Assembly (NCBI GenBank): GCA_050015275.1 | Contig: JBEKBS010000009.1 | Span: forward strand, 25,802-89,801 | DNA: 64,000 bases | Direction: 5' to 3' | Origin: DATKJS01 sp050015275 | GTDB taxonomy: Bacteria; Acidobacteriota; Aminicenantia; Aminicenantales; Saccharicenantaceae | Shown here: in pieces, positions 8,346 through 16,435 of the stretch | How positions within the stretch are numbered: the first letter of the stretch is position 1 | Layout: each line of letters starts with the position of its first letter | Notes under the pieces: model-generated | Database searches by the model: none | The model's input: the letters and a program-made list of their open reading frames with translations, nothing else | Told to the model about the DNA's origin: nothing | Position numbers and translations under genes: made by a program

Positions 8346-9731
8346 TCAAGTTCTGGCGATGGACTCTACTTCTTCGATTGTCTTGGGCTTCGGCTTCCCC
8401 AGGAGGCGCTTCCCGTCGGTCGTGATCAGGAAATTCTCCTCGTTGCGGATCCCTCCGAAATCCTCGTAGGCCTCGATCCGGTCGTAATTCAGGAAATCGG
8501 TGAGTCTGCCCGCGGCCTTCCATTGGTTGATGAGCTCGGGGATGAAGTAAATGCCGGGCTCGATCGTCAAGACGAACCCCGGCCTGAGTTCCCTGGCCAA
8601 GCGCAGGGATTTCAGGCCGAACTGGCTGCTCCTGGACATGCCTTCGTAGCCGACGTAGATCTCGCCGATGTCTTCCATGTCGTGGACGTCGAGGCCCATC
8701 ATATGGCCGACGCCGCATGGGAAGAAAAGGGCATGGGCGCCCTGGTGGACGGCCTCGTCCACATCCCCCTTCATGAGGCCGAGATCCTTGAGCCCGGCGG
8801 CGATCGTCCGGCAGGCCAAGAGATGGACATCGAGATTTTTCACGCCGGGCTTGAGGGCGCCGGCGGCGGCCTCGTGGGCGGCAAGGGCGATCTGATAGAT
8901 CTCCCTTTGCCGCGGCGTGAACTTCGGTGAGACGGGGATAGTACTGGAGAGATCGCCGGCATAATGGAGAGCGCTCTCTGCCCCGGCATCGAGCAGGAAC
9001 ATGTCCCCGTCCTTCAGCCGGTTGCCGTGGTCATGATTGTGGAGTGTCTCGCCGTGGACTGTGGCGATGATCGGGAAGGCAATATCCCCCCCTGCGGCCA
9101 GTGCGATTCTGTAGACCTCGGCGGCGATTTCGGCTTCGCGGACGCCGGGATGGACCATGCGCATGGCGGCCATGTGCATATCGACGGAGGTGTTGACCGC
9201 AGCCTCGATTTCCTTCACTTCCTCGGGGCCTTTGATCGCCCGCTGGCCGACGACCGCCTTGATAAGCTCGGCGGACGCCTCGGCTCCCGCCTTGTCGGGC
9301 GCAACCCCAAGTCCATCCATGAGCATGATCGCGTTTTCGGCGCGGTAAGGGGGCAGGAAATGGACCTTCCGACCCACGGCCTTTGCGGCCTTCAAGACGT
9401 CTCTGAGCGCGGCGCGGGGCCCCGTTTTTTCGACCCCGATGGCGAGCGCCCGCTCCCGGATCGTCGGCTGGGGGCCCATCCAGACGAAATCGTCGATCGT
9501 CAGGTCGTTGCCGTAGATCGCGACGGTTCCCTCATCGAGGTCAATAACACCGGCCAGCCCGGCGAAGTCGAGACCGAAGAAATAGAGGAACGAGCTGTCC
9601 TGACGGAAATGATAGCCGTTATCCGCGTAATTCATCGGGCTCTCTTCGTTTCCCAGGAAGAGGACGAGGCCCGACCGGACGCGTTGTTTCAGGCGGTTCC
9701 GTCTTTCGATGTAAATGCTTTGATCAAACAT
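8346..9731 (-). CDS. pepP: Xaa-Pro aminopeptidase (M24B, aminopeptidase P)
   Basis: A 461-residue cytosolic metallopeptidase that removes an N-terminal residue preceding proline. An N-terminal creatinase-like domain (about 1-165) precedes the pita-bread domain. Metal ligands are visible as LDAGAE and GDLSST (two Asp), GVGHMMGLDVHD (His), EPGIYF (Glu) and RNEENFLIT (Glu); HNHDHGN is also typical. Length fits aminopeptidase P. ATG 9731 has AGGAA upstream and a promoter at 9759-9787. A second, shorter M24 enzyme occurs at 27492. The gene lies upstream of the GH29-like gene in the same direction, but that gene has its own promoter. Confidence 0.92.
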   Translation of the reverse strand: MFDQSIYIERRNRLKQRVRSGLVLFLGNEESPMNYADNGYHFRQDSSFLYFFGLDFAGLAGVIDLDEGTVAIYGNDLTIDDFVWMGPQPTIRERALAIGVEKTGPRAALRDVLKAAKAVGRKVHFLPPYRAENAIMLMDGLGVAPDKAGAEASAELIKAVVGQRAIKGPEEVKEIEAAVNTSVDMHMAAMRMVHPGVREAEIAAEVYRIALAAGGDIAFPIIATVHGETLHNHDHGNRLKDGDMFLLDAGAESALHYAGDLSSTIPVSPKFTPRQREIYQIALAAHEAAAGALKPGVKNLDVHLLACRTIAAGLKDLGLMKGDVDEAVHQGAHALFFPCGVGHMMGLDVHDMEDIGEIYVGYEGMSRSSQFGLKSLRLARELRPGFVLTIEPGIYFIPELINQWKAAGRLTDFLNYDRIEAYEDFGGIRNEENFLITTDGKRLLGKPKPKTIEEVESIART

Positions 9732-9758
9732 GGCGATTCCTATATGACCCAGGGCCTC

Positions 9759-9787
9759 ATTTTATCATCCTTTCGGATGATTGTCAG
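9759..9787 (-). promoter_or_regulatory. Promoter for pepP
   Basis: Minus strand CTGACA (9787-9782), 17-bp spacer, TAAAAT (9764-9759); +1 is near 9752, giving a leader of about 20 nt that contains AGGAA. Confidence 0.6.
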
Positions 9788-9960
9788 CCGCGGAATTCCC
9801 CGTTCAATGCCCTGAGGCCGCACCCGCTTGCTAATCCCCTTCATAATCAACGATCAGTGGGGGAGTAGGGGGCTAGGCGGGAGAGGATTGTGACCAAATT
9901 GTGACCGTGGAGAGTCTGCCCGTTAGATTGAGCAGTGGACTCCGGATCTTTCCGCTTCGG

Positions 9961-9989
9961 TTGACTTCGTATTTTTTCGGTGCTATAAG
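9961..9989 (+). promoter_or_regulatory. Promoter for the DUF1579 gene
   Basis: TTGACT (9961-9966), 17-bp spacer, TATAAG (9984-9989) with a TG two bases before it. The leader would be about 95 nt. Confidence 0.6.
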
Positions 9990-10090
9990 TTAACCAGCAA
10001 GAGATTCAGGGGAAGTCGTCGGTCAGCTTTTACGTAAAAACCATCTTTGCCGTCCCCGCGTCTCTGAATCAGTTTAAAAGGAGGGCTTTC

Positions 10091-10645
10091 ATGAAACGCA
10101 TGGCTCTTGCGGTCGGCGTGGTCGTCTTGGTTTTCGCGGTCTCGCTCTGGGCACAAACGACGGCTCCGAAGCCCGATCCCGAGATCACGAAGTTTGAGGT
10201 CTTTTTGGGCCATTGGACATACGCAGCAGAATACAAGGCCAGCCCATTAGGGCCCGCCAGCAAGGTCACAGGAGAATTATCCGGCAGGAAGATTCTCGGG
10301 GGCTTCTTTATCGAGAACCAGTCTACAGAAAAAGGGGCTATGGGAGAGACACGAGCTATTGAAATTGTCGGGTACGACCCGGCGAACAAGGCCTTTTTCA
10401 GTAATGAATACCATGATGATGGAAATATGTTTACCGGGGCGTACGTCTTCAATGGAAACACAGTAACCTATTCGGGAAAGTTCATCGTCGGGGGCAAGCC
10501 GTATATGGCCAAGTTCACCATGATAATTGCGGCGGACTCGATGAGCTTTGTAGGTAAGGGTGAGATCTCAACCGACGGCAATTCCTGGGCACCGTGGCTC
10601 GGGGCTAAATATGCGAAGGTCCTCAAGCCCGCACCGAAGAAGTAG
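10091..10645 (+). CDS. Secreted DUF1579-family protein
   Basis: A 184-residue protein with a clear signal peptide (MKRMALAVGVVVLVFAVSLWAQ). The mature part starts EITKFEVFLGHWTYAAEY and continues with GEIVGYDPANKAFFSN-like and SFVGKGEISTDG segments typical of DUF1579, a small lipocalin-like beta-barrel family of unknown function. It ends in a Lys/Pro-rich tail (KPAPKK). AAAAGGAGGG upstream of ATG 10091 is a strong ribosome-binding site. It is probably periplasmic. Neighbours give no functional hint. Confidence 0.8.
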   Translation: MKRMALAVGVVVLVFAVSLWAQTTAPKPDPEITKFEVFLGHWTYAAEYKASPLGPASKVTGELSGRKILGGFFIENQSTEKGAMGETRAIEIVGYDPANKAFFSNEYHDDGNMFTGAYVFNGNTVTYSGKFIVGGKPYMAKFTMIIAADSMSFVGKGEISTDGNSWAPWLGAKYAKVLKPAPKK

Positions 10646-10657
10646 CTGACAGCCGAT

Positions 10658-10673
10658 TTAAGGGGGGGCAGGT
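10658..10673. repeat. Dispersed TTTAAGGGGGGGCAGG motif, copy 3
   Basis: Same motif as at 2579-2600 and, inverted, 6497-6512. It lies just after the DUF1579 stop and before the pseudogene end. Confidence 0.4.
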
Positions 10674-10724
10674 CACTCCCCGTCCAGCATCAAAACGGGG
10701 ACCGGGTGTTGCGCCCCCATGACC

Positions 10725-11504
10725 TTAGAACTCGAGCCGAAAGGTGAGGCCGCCCGGCCAAACGCTCAACGTCCAATGGCCCTCCGGCCGGATCAGCCTG
10801 GTGTCCCCGTTCTTCCCCAGGTATTTCGCCTCGTATTCCTTCAGGTCGCGGGTCGCCCGCATCGGCTGGGTGAAGATGTTGAGGGAGGAGATGGCTTCGA
10901 TGCCCGCGAATGAGACGAACGCGCTGCCCTAGGACTGGCGGAACATAGCCTTGGCCACGAGCGCGCCAGCGGCGTCGGCGCCGATGTTCAGCAGGTGGGT
11001 CGTTTAGCTCCGTCCCGATGTCTCCTGTCGGGCACAGCGGCGCAGAAGCTCCTCGGCTTTTCAAAGCTTCGCCCGCCGTTCCTCCGGCGTCGCTTCCTGG
11101 AGGGGATGCAGCTTGTTCGGGGCGTAGGCCGGCACGAACGGGTCGAGGAGAAGGGCCCCGACTCCCAGGGCGAGGGTCGCCCCGGCCACGAGCATGCCCT
11201 CGGCGAACTCCTGGTCAGGGACAGTTTCGCCATTCTCGATCTTCTTTTTGGTCCAACGGGAGGCCGCCAGGGTGCCTCCGGCGACGGATCCGGCGAAAGA
11301 TACGGCCAGCCAGCCGTAGCACCACATCTCAACCCGGGGCTGGGCTGAACGCAGGGCGTTCTCGATATAGCCCAGGCGTTCTTTCACCTGATCGTCCGAA
11401 AGCGCCGCCGTTTGCTGCGCCCGGGCGATGCCTGAGGGAACGAGCTGCAGGATCAGCGCGATGACCATCCCCGAATAAAAAGGCCGGAGAGAAAAACGGT
11501 TCAT
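10725..11504 (-). pseudogene. Membrane/secreted protein gene broken by three in-frame stop codons
   Basis: From ATG 11504 one reading frame runs 260 codons to TAA at 10727-10725 with no frameshift, but is interrupted by TGA (11063-11061), TAA (11006-11004) and TAG (10931-10929). Between the stops the frame still reads like protein: KAEELLRRCARQE, then THLLNIGADAAGALVAKA, then a 68-codon end closing GHWTLSVWPGGLTFRLEF. The intact N-terminal 147 codons encode a signal peptide ending in ARAQQ, a coiled region and two hydrophobic segments. A TTGACA-17-TACTTT promoter (11550-11578) and AAAGG site survive. The 147-residue piece could still be translated. The family is not recognised. Confidence 0.75.
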
Positions 11505-11549
11505 GAGGACGCCTTTCGGGAACGTTAGGAATGTCCTTTGTTGCGATAG

Positions 11550-11578
11550 AAAGTAGGGCAGCCCGGGGCCGATGTCAA
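11550..11578 (-). promoter_or_regulatory. Promoter upstream of the pseudogene
   Basis: Minus strand TTGACA (11578-11573), 17-bp spacer, TACTTT (11555-11550). Confidence 0.5.
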
Positions 11579-11706
11579 ATAGAGAAAAAACGCCTGCCTT
11601 TGCTGGGCGGCACCACCTGAATCGGGAATGTAAGGGGGAGGTTTACTTCGGCATGGCCATCCTCGGGGACGATTTCTGGGGGACCTTCACGACCGGCCCG
11701 GCCACT

Positions 11707-11734
11707 TTGCTCCTTTCCGGAAATCTGCTATCAT
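11707..11734 (+). promoter_or_regulatory. Possible promoter for the ABC exporter pair
   Basis: TTGCTC (11707-11712), 16-bp spacer, TATCAT (11729-11734). The +1 near 11741 would exclude ATG 11733 and leave about 10 nt before ATG 11751. Confidence 0.4.
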
Positions 11735-11750
11735 GGCCTTTCTCAAGGCC

Positions 11751-12668
11751 ATGGACGCATTCATCACGGCGCGGGATCTCACCAAGAAATACGGGGAGTT
11801 GACCGCCGTCGACCGGATCTCCTTCGAGATCCGGGAGGGCGAATGCTTCGGCTTCCTGGGGCCGAACGGCGCCGGCAAGACCTCGACGGTCAAGATCATC
11901 CATTGCGTCTCGCCGTTGACCTCCGGCACTCTGAGCGTCGACGGCATGCCCGCCCATACCGGCAACCGCGCCATCAAGCAGATGACCGGCGTCATCCCCC
12001 AGGAGATCACCCTCGACCCCGACCTCACGGTGACCGAGAACATGACCATCTTCGCCCGGTTCTTCGACATCCCCCGGCGCGAGGCCCGGCCCCGGATCGA
12101 CGAACTCCTGAAGTTCGTCGAGCTCGAGGGCAAGCGGACGAGCAAGATCGACGAGCTGTCGACCGGCATGAAACGGCGGCTGCTCGTCGCCCGGGCCCTC
12201 CTCAACCGCCCGAAGCTCATCGTCGCCGACGAGCCGACGACGGGGCTCGACCCCCAGGCCCGGCACATGATCTGGCAGCGGCTCCGGCAGCTCAAGACCC
12301 AGGGAGCAACGCTCATCCTGACGACTCAGTACATGGAGGAAGCCCAGCAGCTCTGCGACAGGATCGTCGTCATGCACCAGGGGAAGATCCTTCGTGAAGG
12401 TCTCCCCCTGAGGCTCATCGAGGAGGAGATCGGCCGGGAGGTCGTCGAGATCCGGATCGGCCGGGAGGAGGACGACCGGCTCATCCGCGAGCTCGGGTCC
12501 TTCGCCTGCGGCCATGAGCGCGTCGGCGACACGCTCTTCTTCTACTGCCGCGACGGCCACGACATCATGCGCAAGCTCGTCGAGCTCGACCTCCCCAACA
12601 CCTGGACCCGGCCGGCGACGCTCGAGGACGTCTTCCTGAAGCTCACGGGCAGGGGGCTCATCGAATGA
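11751..12668 (+). CDS. ABC transporter ATP-binding protein (ABC-2 exporter type)
   Basis: A 305-residue ATPase. Walker A is GPNGAGKTS, the signature is DELSTGMKRRL, and Walker B is LIVADEPTTGLDP; the H-loop position reads TTQ instead of the usual TTH, a small deviation. A C-terminal extension after residue 220 is typical of the NodI/CcmA/drug-exporter group. It would power the permease encoded immediately downstream, overlapping by four bases (ATGA). ATG 11751 is favoured over 11733 from the promoter position, with no clear ribosome-binding site for either. Exported substrate unknown; drugs, polysaccharide or lipid are all possible for this group. Confidence 0.88.
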   Translation: MDAFITARDLTKKYGELTAVDRISFEIREGECFGFLGPNGAGKTSTVKIIHCVSPLTSGTLSVDGMPAHTGNRAIKQMTGVIPQEITLDPDLTVTENMTIFARFFDIPRREARPRIDELLKFVELEGKRTSKIDELSTGMKRRLLVARALLNRPKLIVADEPTTGLDPQARHMIWQRLRQLKTQGATLILTTQYMEEAQQLCDRIVVMHQGKILREGLPLRLIEEEIGREVVEIRIGREEDDRLIRELGSFACGHERVGDTLFFYCRDGHDIMRKLVELDLPNTWTRPATLEDVFLKLTGRGLIE

Positions 12669-13432
12669 ACCTGTCCTACAGGATCTACCACGTCTTCGTC
12701 CGCAATCTCTACTCGTACAAGCGGTTCGTCGTCTCGACGTTCCTCGTCAGCCTCATCGAGCCGCTGTTCTACCTCATCACTTTCGGCATCGGCATGGGCG
12801 CCTACATGGGCCTGTTCGGCGGCAAGCCCTATCTTTATTTTCTCGTGCCCGGAGTCCTCGTCTCGTCGGTCATGATGTCGTCGACGTTCGAGTGCCTGTA
12901 CGGGACGTTCGTCAAGATGGTCCACGAGAAGCTCTACGAATCCCTGATCGCGACGCCGGTCTCCGCGGAGGACGCCGTGGCCGGCGACATCGCCTGGGGG
13001 GCTGCCCGCGGCCTCATCAGCGGTGTCCTGATGATGCTCGTCTCCATGGCCATGGGCATTCTCCCCGTCTCGATCCCGAGCGTCCTCATCATCCTCGTCC
13101 TGATGGTCTTCGTCGGCGTCCTCTTCGCCTCGCTGGCCATGATCGTGACCTCCGTCTCGCCGAGCTTCGACTTCTTCAATTACTACACGGAGCTCGTCAT
13201 CACGCCCATGCTCTTCTTCTCGGGAGTTTTCTTCCCCCTGGACAAGTTCCCGGCCTGGATGCAGAAGCTCTCCGAGTTCATGCCGCTGACCCACGCCGTC
13301 AAGATCTCGCGGGCCGTCTTCTCGGGCGAATACCACGCCAGGTACATCTGGAATTTTCTGGTCATCTTCGTCCTGGAAACCGTCGCCTTCGTCGTCGGCA
13401 TCCGGATGATGAAAAAGAGGCTCATCAAGTGA
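12665..13432 (+). CDS. ABC-2 type transporter permease
   Basis: A 255-residue inner-membrane protein with about six hydrophobic segments. It has the ABC2_membrane layout: an amphipathic start, VVSTFLVSLIEPLFYLITFGIG as the first helix, a central YESLIATPVSAEDAVAGDI coupling segment and the conserved SGVFFPLDKFP motif before the final helices. The last helix is followed by a basic tail (MKKRLIK). It is coupled to the ATPase through ATGA at 12665. This pair forms a homodimeric-type exporter of the NodJ/DrrB class. Substrate unknown. Confidence 0.88.
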   Translation: MNLSYRIYHVFVRNLYSYKRFVVSTFLVSLIEPLFYLITFGIGMGAYMGLFGGKPYLYFLVPGVLVSSVMMSSTFECLYGTFVKMVHEKLYESLIATPVSAEDAVAGDIAWGAARGLISGVLMMLVSMAMGILPVSIPSVLIILVLMVFVGVLFASLAMIVTSVSPSFDFFNYYTELVITPMLFFSGVFFPLDKFPAWMQKLSEFMPLTHAVKISRAVFSGEYHARYIWNFLVIFVLETVAFVVGIRMMKKRLIK

Positions 13433-13711
13433 TGAACTGAGAGCCCGGCATCCTCCGGGCTTCCATCCCCGCCATTCTCCAAGCTGACCATCGGAGCCCG
13501 ACTTTGCCCGGCGTCGGCGGCCGGGAGGGGGGTGATATCCCCTTGTCCCGGGGGGACCGCTTGGGTTCCCCTTTCCCCGTTTGGGGGGAGGGAAATATCC
13601 CCAGCGGATTCACTCTTAAAGGGGATTCCGGGGATTCCGGGGCGCCGACATAATGACTATGAGAGATGGAGGCGTGCAGAACTGCCGCCATCCGTCGGAA
13701 CGGAGGTTAAT

Positions 13712-14341
13712 ATGAGAAAACTGACTGCGGCCCTGGTGGTCGGCGCCTTTGCCTGCCTGCTCGCGCTGCCCGGTCCCGCGGCTGCCAACGTGCAGTTCGG
13801 TATCAAGGGCGGGGGCAACATGGCGACGATCACGGGCGCGGACGCCCAGGACATCAACGGGACCCTGAAGGACAAGGTCGGGTTCGTGGCCGGCGTTTTT
13901 CTGGCCTTCAACATGGGGAGCGTCTTCACCCTCCAGCTCGAGGGCCTCTACACGATGAAAGGGGTCGACACGACCTACACCGACGTGGACACGACCTACT
14001 CTGACAAGCTTTACGCGAATTACATCGAAGTCCCGCTGCTCTTTAAGTTCCGGATCCCGACCCCGCTCGTTTCGCCGTTCGTGTTCTTCGGACCGGCCGT
14101 CGGATTCAAGCTGAACGAAAAAGTCGTGGAGAACGGCCAGACCGTTCCCCTGACCCAGGCGCTTTTCAAGAACAACGACTACGGCGCCATCTTCGGCGGC
14201 GGCCTGAATATCGGCAGCCATTTCCAGATCGACGTCCGATACAGCATGGGCCTGGAGAAGGTCATTGCCACCGTCCAGGGACAGACCCCTCTCGATATCA
14301 AGAATGGGGTCTGGTCGGGGACCATCGGCATCGCATTCTAG
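13712..14341 (+). CDS. Outer-membrane beta-barrel protein (PorT-like)
   Basis: A 209-residue protein with signal peptide MRKLTAALVVGAFACLLALPGPAAA. The mature part has alternating hydrophobic strands: QFGIKGGGNMATITG, VFTLQLEGLYTMKGVD, NYIEVPLLFKFRIP and a closing GTIGIAF with terminal Phe, as in outer-membrane barrels of the OMP_b-brl_2/PorT type with about eight strands. An acidic Thr/Asp repeat (DTTYTDVDTTYSD) probably forms a surface loop. GGAGGT precedes ATG 13712. A strong terminator follows, so it is the last or only gene of its unit. Role unknown. Confidence 0.85.
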   Translation: MRKLTAALVVGAFACLLALPGPAAANVQFGIKGGGNMATITGADAQDINGTLKDKVGFVAGVFLAFNMGSVFTLQLEGLYTMKGVDTTYTDVDTTYSDKLYANYIEVPLLFKFRIPTPLVSPFVFFGPAVGFKLNEKVVENGQTVPLTQALFKNNDYGAIFGGGLNIGSHFQIDVRYSMGLEKVIATVQGQTPLDIKNGVWSGTIGIAF

Positions 14342-14369
14342 CTCGTCGCGGCCTATTTCTAAAAAACGG

Positions 14370-14401
14370 GGCGCCTCGCGCAGCGGGGCGCCTTATTTTT
14401 T
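14370..14401 (+). terminator. Rho-independent terminator after the beta-barrel gene
   Basis: Stem GGCGCCTCGC (14370-14379) pairs with GCGGGGCGCC (14383-14392), three-base loop, one T-G pair, then TTATTTTTT. Confidence 0.9.
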
Positions 14402-14422
14402 CTCCTTAGGTTTCCGGGGGAT

Positions 14423-14451
14423 TTGACAATCCCTTATCTTTCCCCGACACT
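14423..14451 (+). promoter_or_regulatory. Possible promoter for the START-like gene
   Basis: Perfect TTGACA at 14423-14428; at 17 bp the -10 is the poor GACACT. If right, +1 is near 14458, again almost on the ATG (14461). Confidence 0.35.
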
Positions 14452-14460
14452 GATATCGTC

Positions 14461-15159
14461 ATGCGATTCCCCCCGGCCTGGAGAAATGCCTTCGCGATCG
14501 CCGCTCTTGCCCCGGCTCTCACTATCGCTTCGGGCCTTGAAGCTTCCCACGGCCTCGGCGCGGTCCCCGTTCAGGCCGGGACGGCCGACCCGCAGATGGG
14601 CCTCACTCCGCAGGAGAGGGCGGACATCCTCAAAGGGGGCATCATTGTCAGGGACCTGCCGAACCCCGCGAGGCCGGGCAAGACCTTTGAGGCGCTGGGG
14701 TCGTTCCCGGGCGGGCTCGATGAGGCCTACGCAGTCATCACGGATTACCGGCGCTACCCGGAGTTCATGCCCCGCGTCGAGCGCGTCGCCGTCCGTGACG
14801 TGAACGCGACGACCTCCATCGTGGAGATCCGGCTGGCGTTCCCTCTAGGCCAATCCAGGCAGTATCGCTTGGAATACCGGGCCGCGAGGAGCGGCGAAGG
14901 ATTTGAGATCAGCTGGGAAAAATTGCCCTGGCCCGGTCTCCCGCCGGGTCAGACGGTGAAAGACACGTCCGGTCGCTGGCTGGTCAGAAGAGCAGGAGCG
15001 AGCGGGGTCCTGGCGGCCTACCTCGTCTACTCGGACCCGGGCCCTGTTCCCCTGGGCCTGACGGGCACGGCCCAAGCTCTGAGCAAAAGGGGCCTGGCCG
15101 ACGTGATCGAAAGGACGAGGCGAAGGATCCGGGAGCTCTTCCCGCCGGACAAGAGATAG
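14461..15159 (+). CDS. Secreted START/SRPBCC-fold protein (COQ10/polyketide-cyclase-like)
   Basis: A 232-residue protein. The first 40 residues contain a hydrophobic stretch (NAFAIAALAPALTIASG) that could be a signal peptide. From about residue 75 the sequence SFPGGLDEAYAVITDYRRYPEFMPRVERVAV matches the start of the SRPBCC helix-grip fold, a hydrophobic ligand cavity; the C-terminal long helix is GLADVIERTRRRIREL. Members bind lipids, quinones or polyketides. With an export signal it may act in the periplasm on a lipid, but that is inference. No Shine-Dalgarno is evident at ATG 14461. Confidence 0.75.
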   Translation: MRFPPAWRNAFAIAALAPALTIASGLEASHGLGAVPVQAGTADPQMGLTPQERADILKGGIIVRDLPNPARPGKTFEALGSFPGGLDEAYAVITDYRRYPEFMPRVERVAVRDVNATTSIVEIRLAFPLGQSRQYRLEYRAARSGEGFEISWEKLPWPGLPPGQTVKDTSGRWLVRRAGASGVLAAYLVYSDPGPVPLGLTGTAQALSKRGLADVIERTRRRIRELFPPDKR

Positions 15160-15168
15160 GAGCCCGGC

Positions 15169-16194
15169 CTAGAATTCCTTCCCGTACCGGCCGGCCGAGC
15201 CCAGGACGTCCCGGTTCTTCCTCTTGTACATCTCGATGAGCGCGGTCCGGGCCGGGCCCAGGTACTTGCGCGGGTCGAATTCCGACGGCTGTTCCACGAA
15301 GATTTTCCTGATCGTGGCGGTCATGACCATCCGGCCGTCCGTGTCGATGTTGATCTTGCAGACCGCCGATTTCGCGGCCTGCCGGAGCTGGTCCTCAGGG
15401 ACCCCGATGGCGTCCTTCATCGCGCCGCCGTACTTGTTGATCGTGGCCACGGCGTCCTGGATGACGGACGAGGCCCCATGCAGGACGATGGGAAAGCCCG
15501 GGAGCCGCTTTTCGACCTCCTCCAGGATGTCGAACCGGAGGGGCGGCGGGATGAGAACCCCGCGCTCGTCCCGGGTGCACTGTTCGGGCTTGAACTTGTA
15601 AGCGCCGTGCGATGTCCCGATCGAGATGGCCAGTGAGCCGACGCCGGTCCGGCCGACGAAGTCGACGACCTCGTCGGGCCGGGTGTAGGTGGATTTCTCC
15701 GCCTTGACCTTGTCCTCGATGCCGGCCAGGACGCCGAGCTCGCCCTCGACGGAGACGTCGCGCTCCCGGGCATAAGCGACGACCTGTTTCGTGAGAGCGA
15801 TGTTCTCCTCGTACGGGAGGTGGGAGCCATCGATCATCACCGACGAGAAGCCGCTGTCGATGCAGGATCTCGCCAGATCGAACGTGTCGCCGTGATCGAG
15901 GTGGAGGGTGATGGGGCTTTCCCCGTCGGCCCCGTGCGCCTTCTCCATCTCCCGGGCCATCTTCACGGCGCCTTCCGCCATGTAGCGGAGGAGGGTCTGG
16001 TTGGCGTATTTCCGGGCCCCGCTCGAGACCTGGAGGATGACGGGAGAACGGGTCTCGACACAGGCGGTGATGATGGCCTGGAGCTGTTCCATGTTGTTGA
16101 AATTGTAGGCCGGGACCGCGTATCGTCCCTCGAAAGCCCTATGGAACATCTCGCGGGTGTTCGACAATCCGAGGTCTTTATAAGAAATGGGCAT
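15169..16194 (-). CDS. Class II fructose-bisphosphate aldolase
   Basis: A 341-residue zinc-dependent aldolase. It begins ISYKDLGLSNTREMFHRAF and has the class II signatures VPAYNFNNMEQLQAI, the zinc-binding LHLDHGD, SVMIDGSHLPYEENI, GELGVLAG, SIGTSHGAYK and VLHGASSV. It cleaves fructose 1,6-bisphosphate to glyceraldehyde 3-phosphate and dihydroxyacetone phosphate; tagatose-bisphosphate aldolases are similar, but the glycolytic role is most likely. ATG 16194 is chosen over 16218 because GGGAGG stands at the right distance. It converges with the START-like gene, with only nine bases between stops. Confidence 0.92.
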   Translation of the reverse strand: MPISYKDLGLSNTREMFHRAFEGRYAVPAYNFNNMEQLQAIITACVETRSPVILQVSSGARKYANQTLLRYMAEGAVKMAREMEKAHGADGESPITLHLDHGDTFDLARSCIDSGFSSVMIDGSHLPYEENIALTKQVVAYARERDVSVEGELGVLAGIEDKVKAEKSTYTRPDEVVDFVGRTGVGSLAISIGTSHGAYKFKPEQCTRDERGVLIPPPLRFDILEEVEKRLPGFPIVLHGASSVIQDAVATINKYGGAMKDAIGVPEDQLRQAAKSAVCKINIDTDGRMVMTATIRKIFVEQPSEFDPRKYLGPARTALIEMYKRKNRDVLGSAGRYGKEF

Positions 16195-16312
16195 GATGAA
16201 ACCTCCCGGCCAAATCATACCCGAATCGCTGTCCTTTTACAAAGGAACGTTGAGGAGGATAGCCTCCATTCTCATGGAGGTTGAGCTCGGGGGATTCCCT
16301 ATTGAAGTTATC

Positions 16313-16341
16313 TTGTCTTTTGATGGGCCGTCTGGTATAAC
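16313..16341 (+). promoter_or_regulatory. Promoter for the glycosidase operon
   Basis: TTGTCT (16313-16318), 17-bp spacer, TATAAC (16336-16341). The leader to ATG 16436 is about 88 nt. Confidence 0.55.
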
Positions 16342-16435
16342 CGCTGACAGTGGGATATCGAGCCGATTCCGGACCCGCCCTGCGCCCCGTATCTTCCGGA
16401 ATATCGTCCTGGTCCCGGAGTCCAAGGAGTCCGTC

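Larger units (their letters stand above)
9732..10090. other. Divergent intergenic region between pepP and DUF1579 gene
   Basis: This 359-base spacer contains the leftward pepP promoter (9759-9787) and the rightward promoter at 9961-9989. The middle part, about 9800-9955, holds no ORF, hairpin or repeat that I can support. Confidence 0.5.

Noticed and set aside
13500..13640. G-rich direct repeats (GGGGATTCC twice) as a mobile element or CRISPR
   Set aside because: Only two short adjacent copies with no spacer pattern or terminal repeats; ordinary intergenic sequence.
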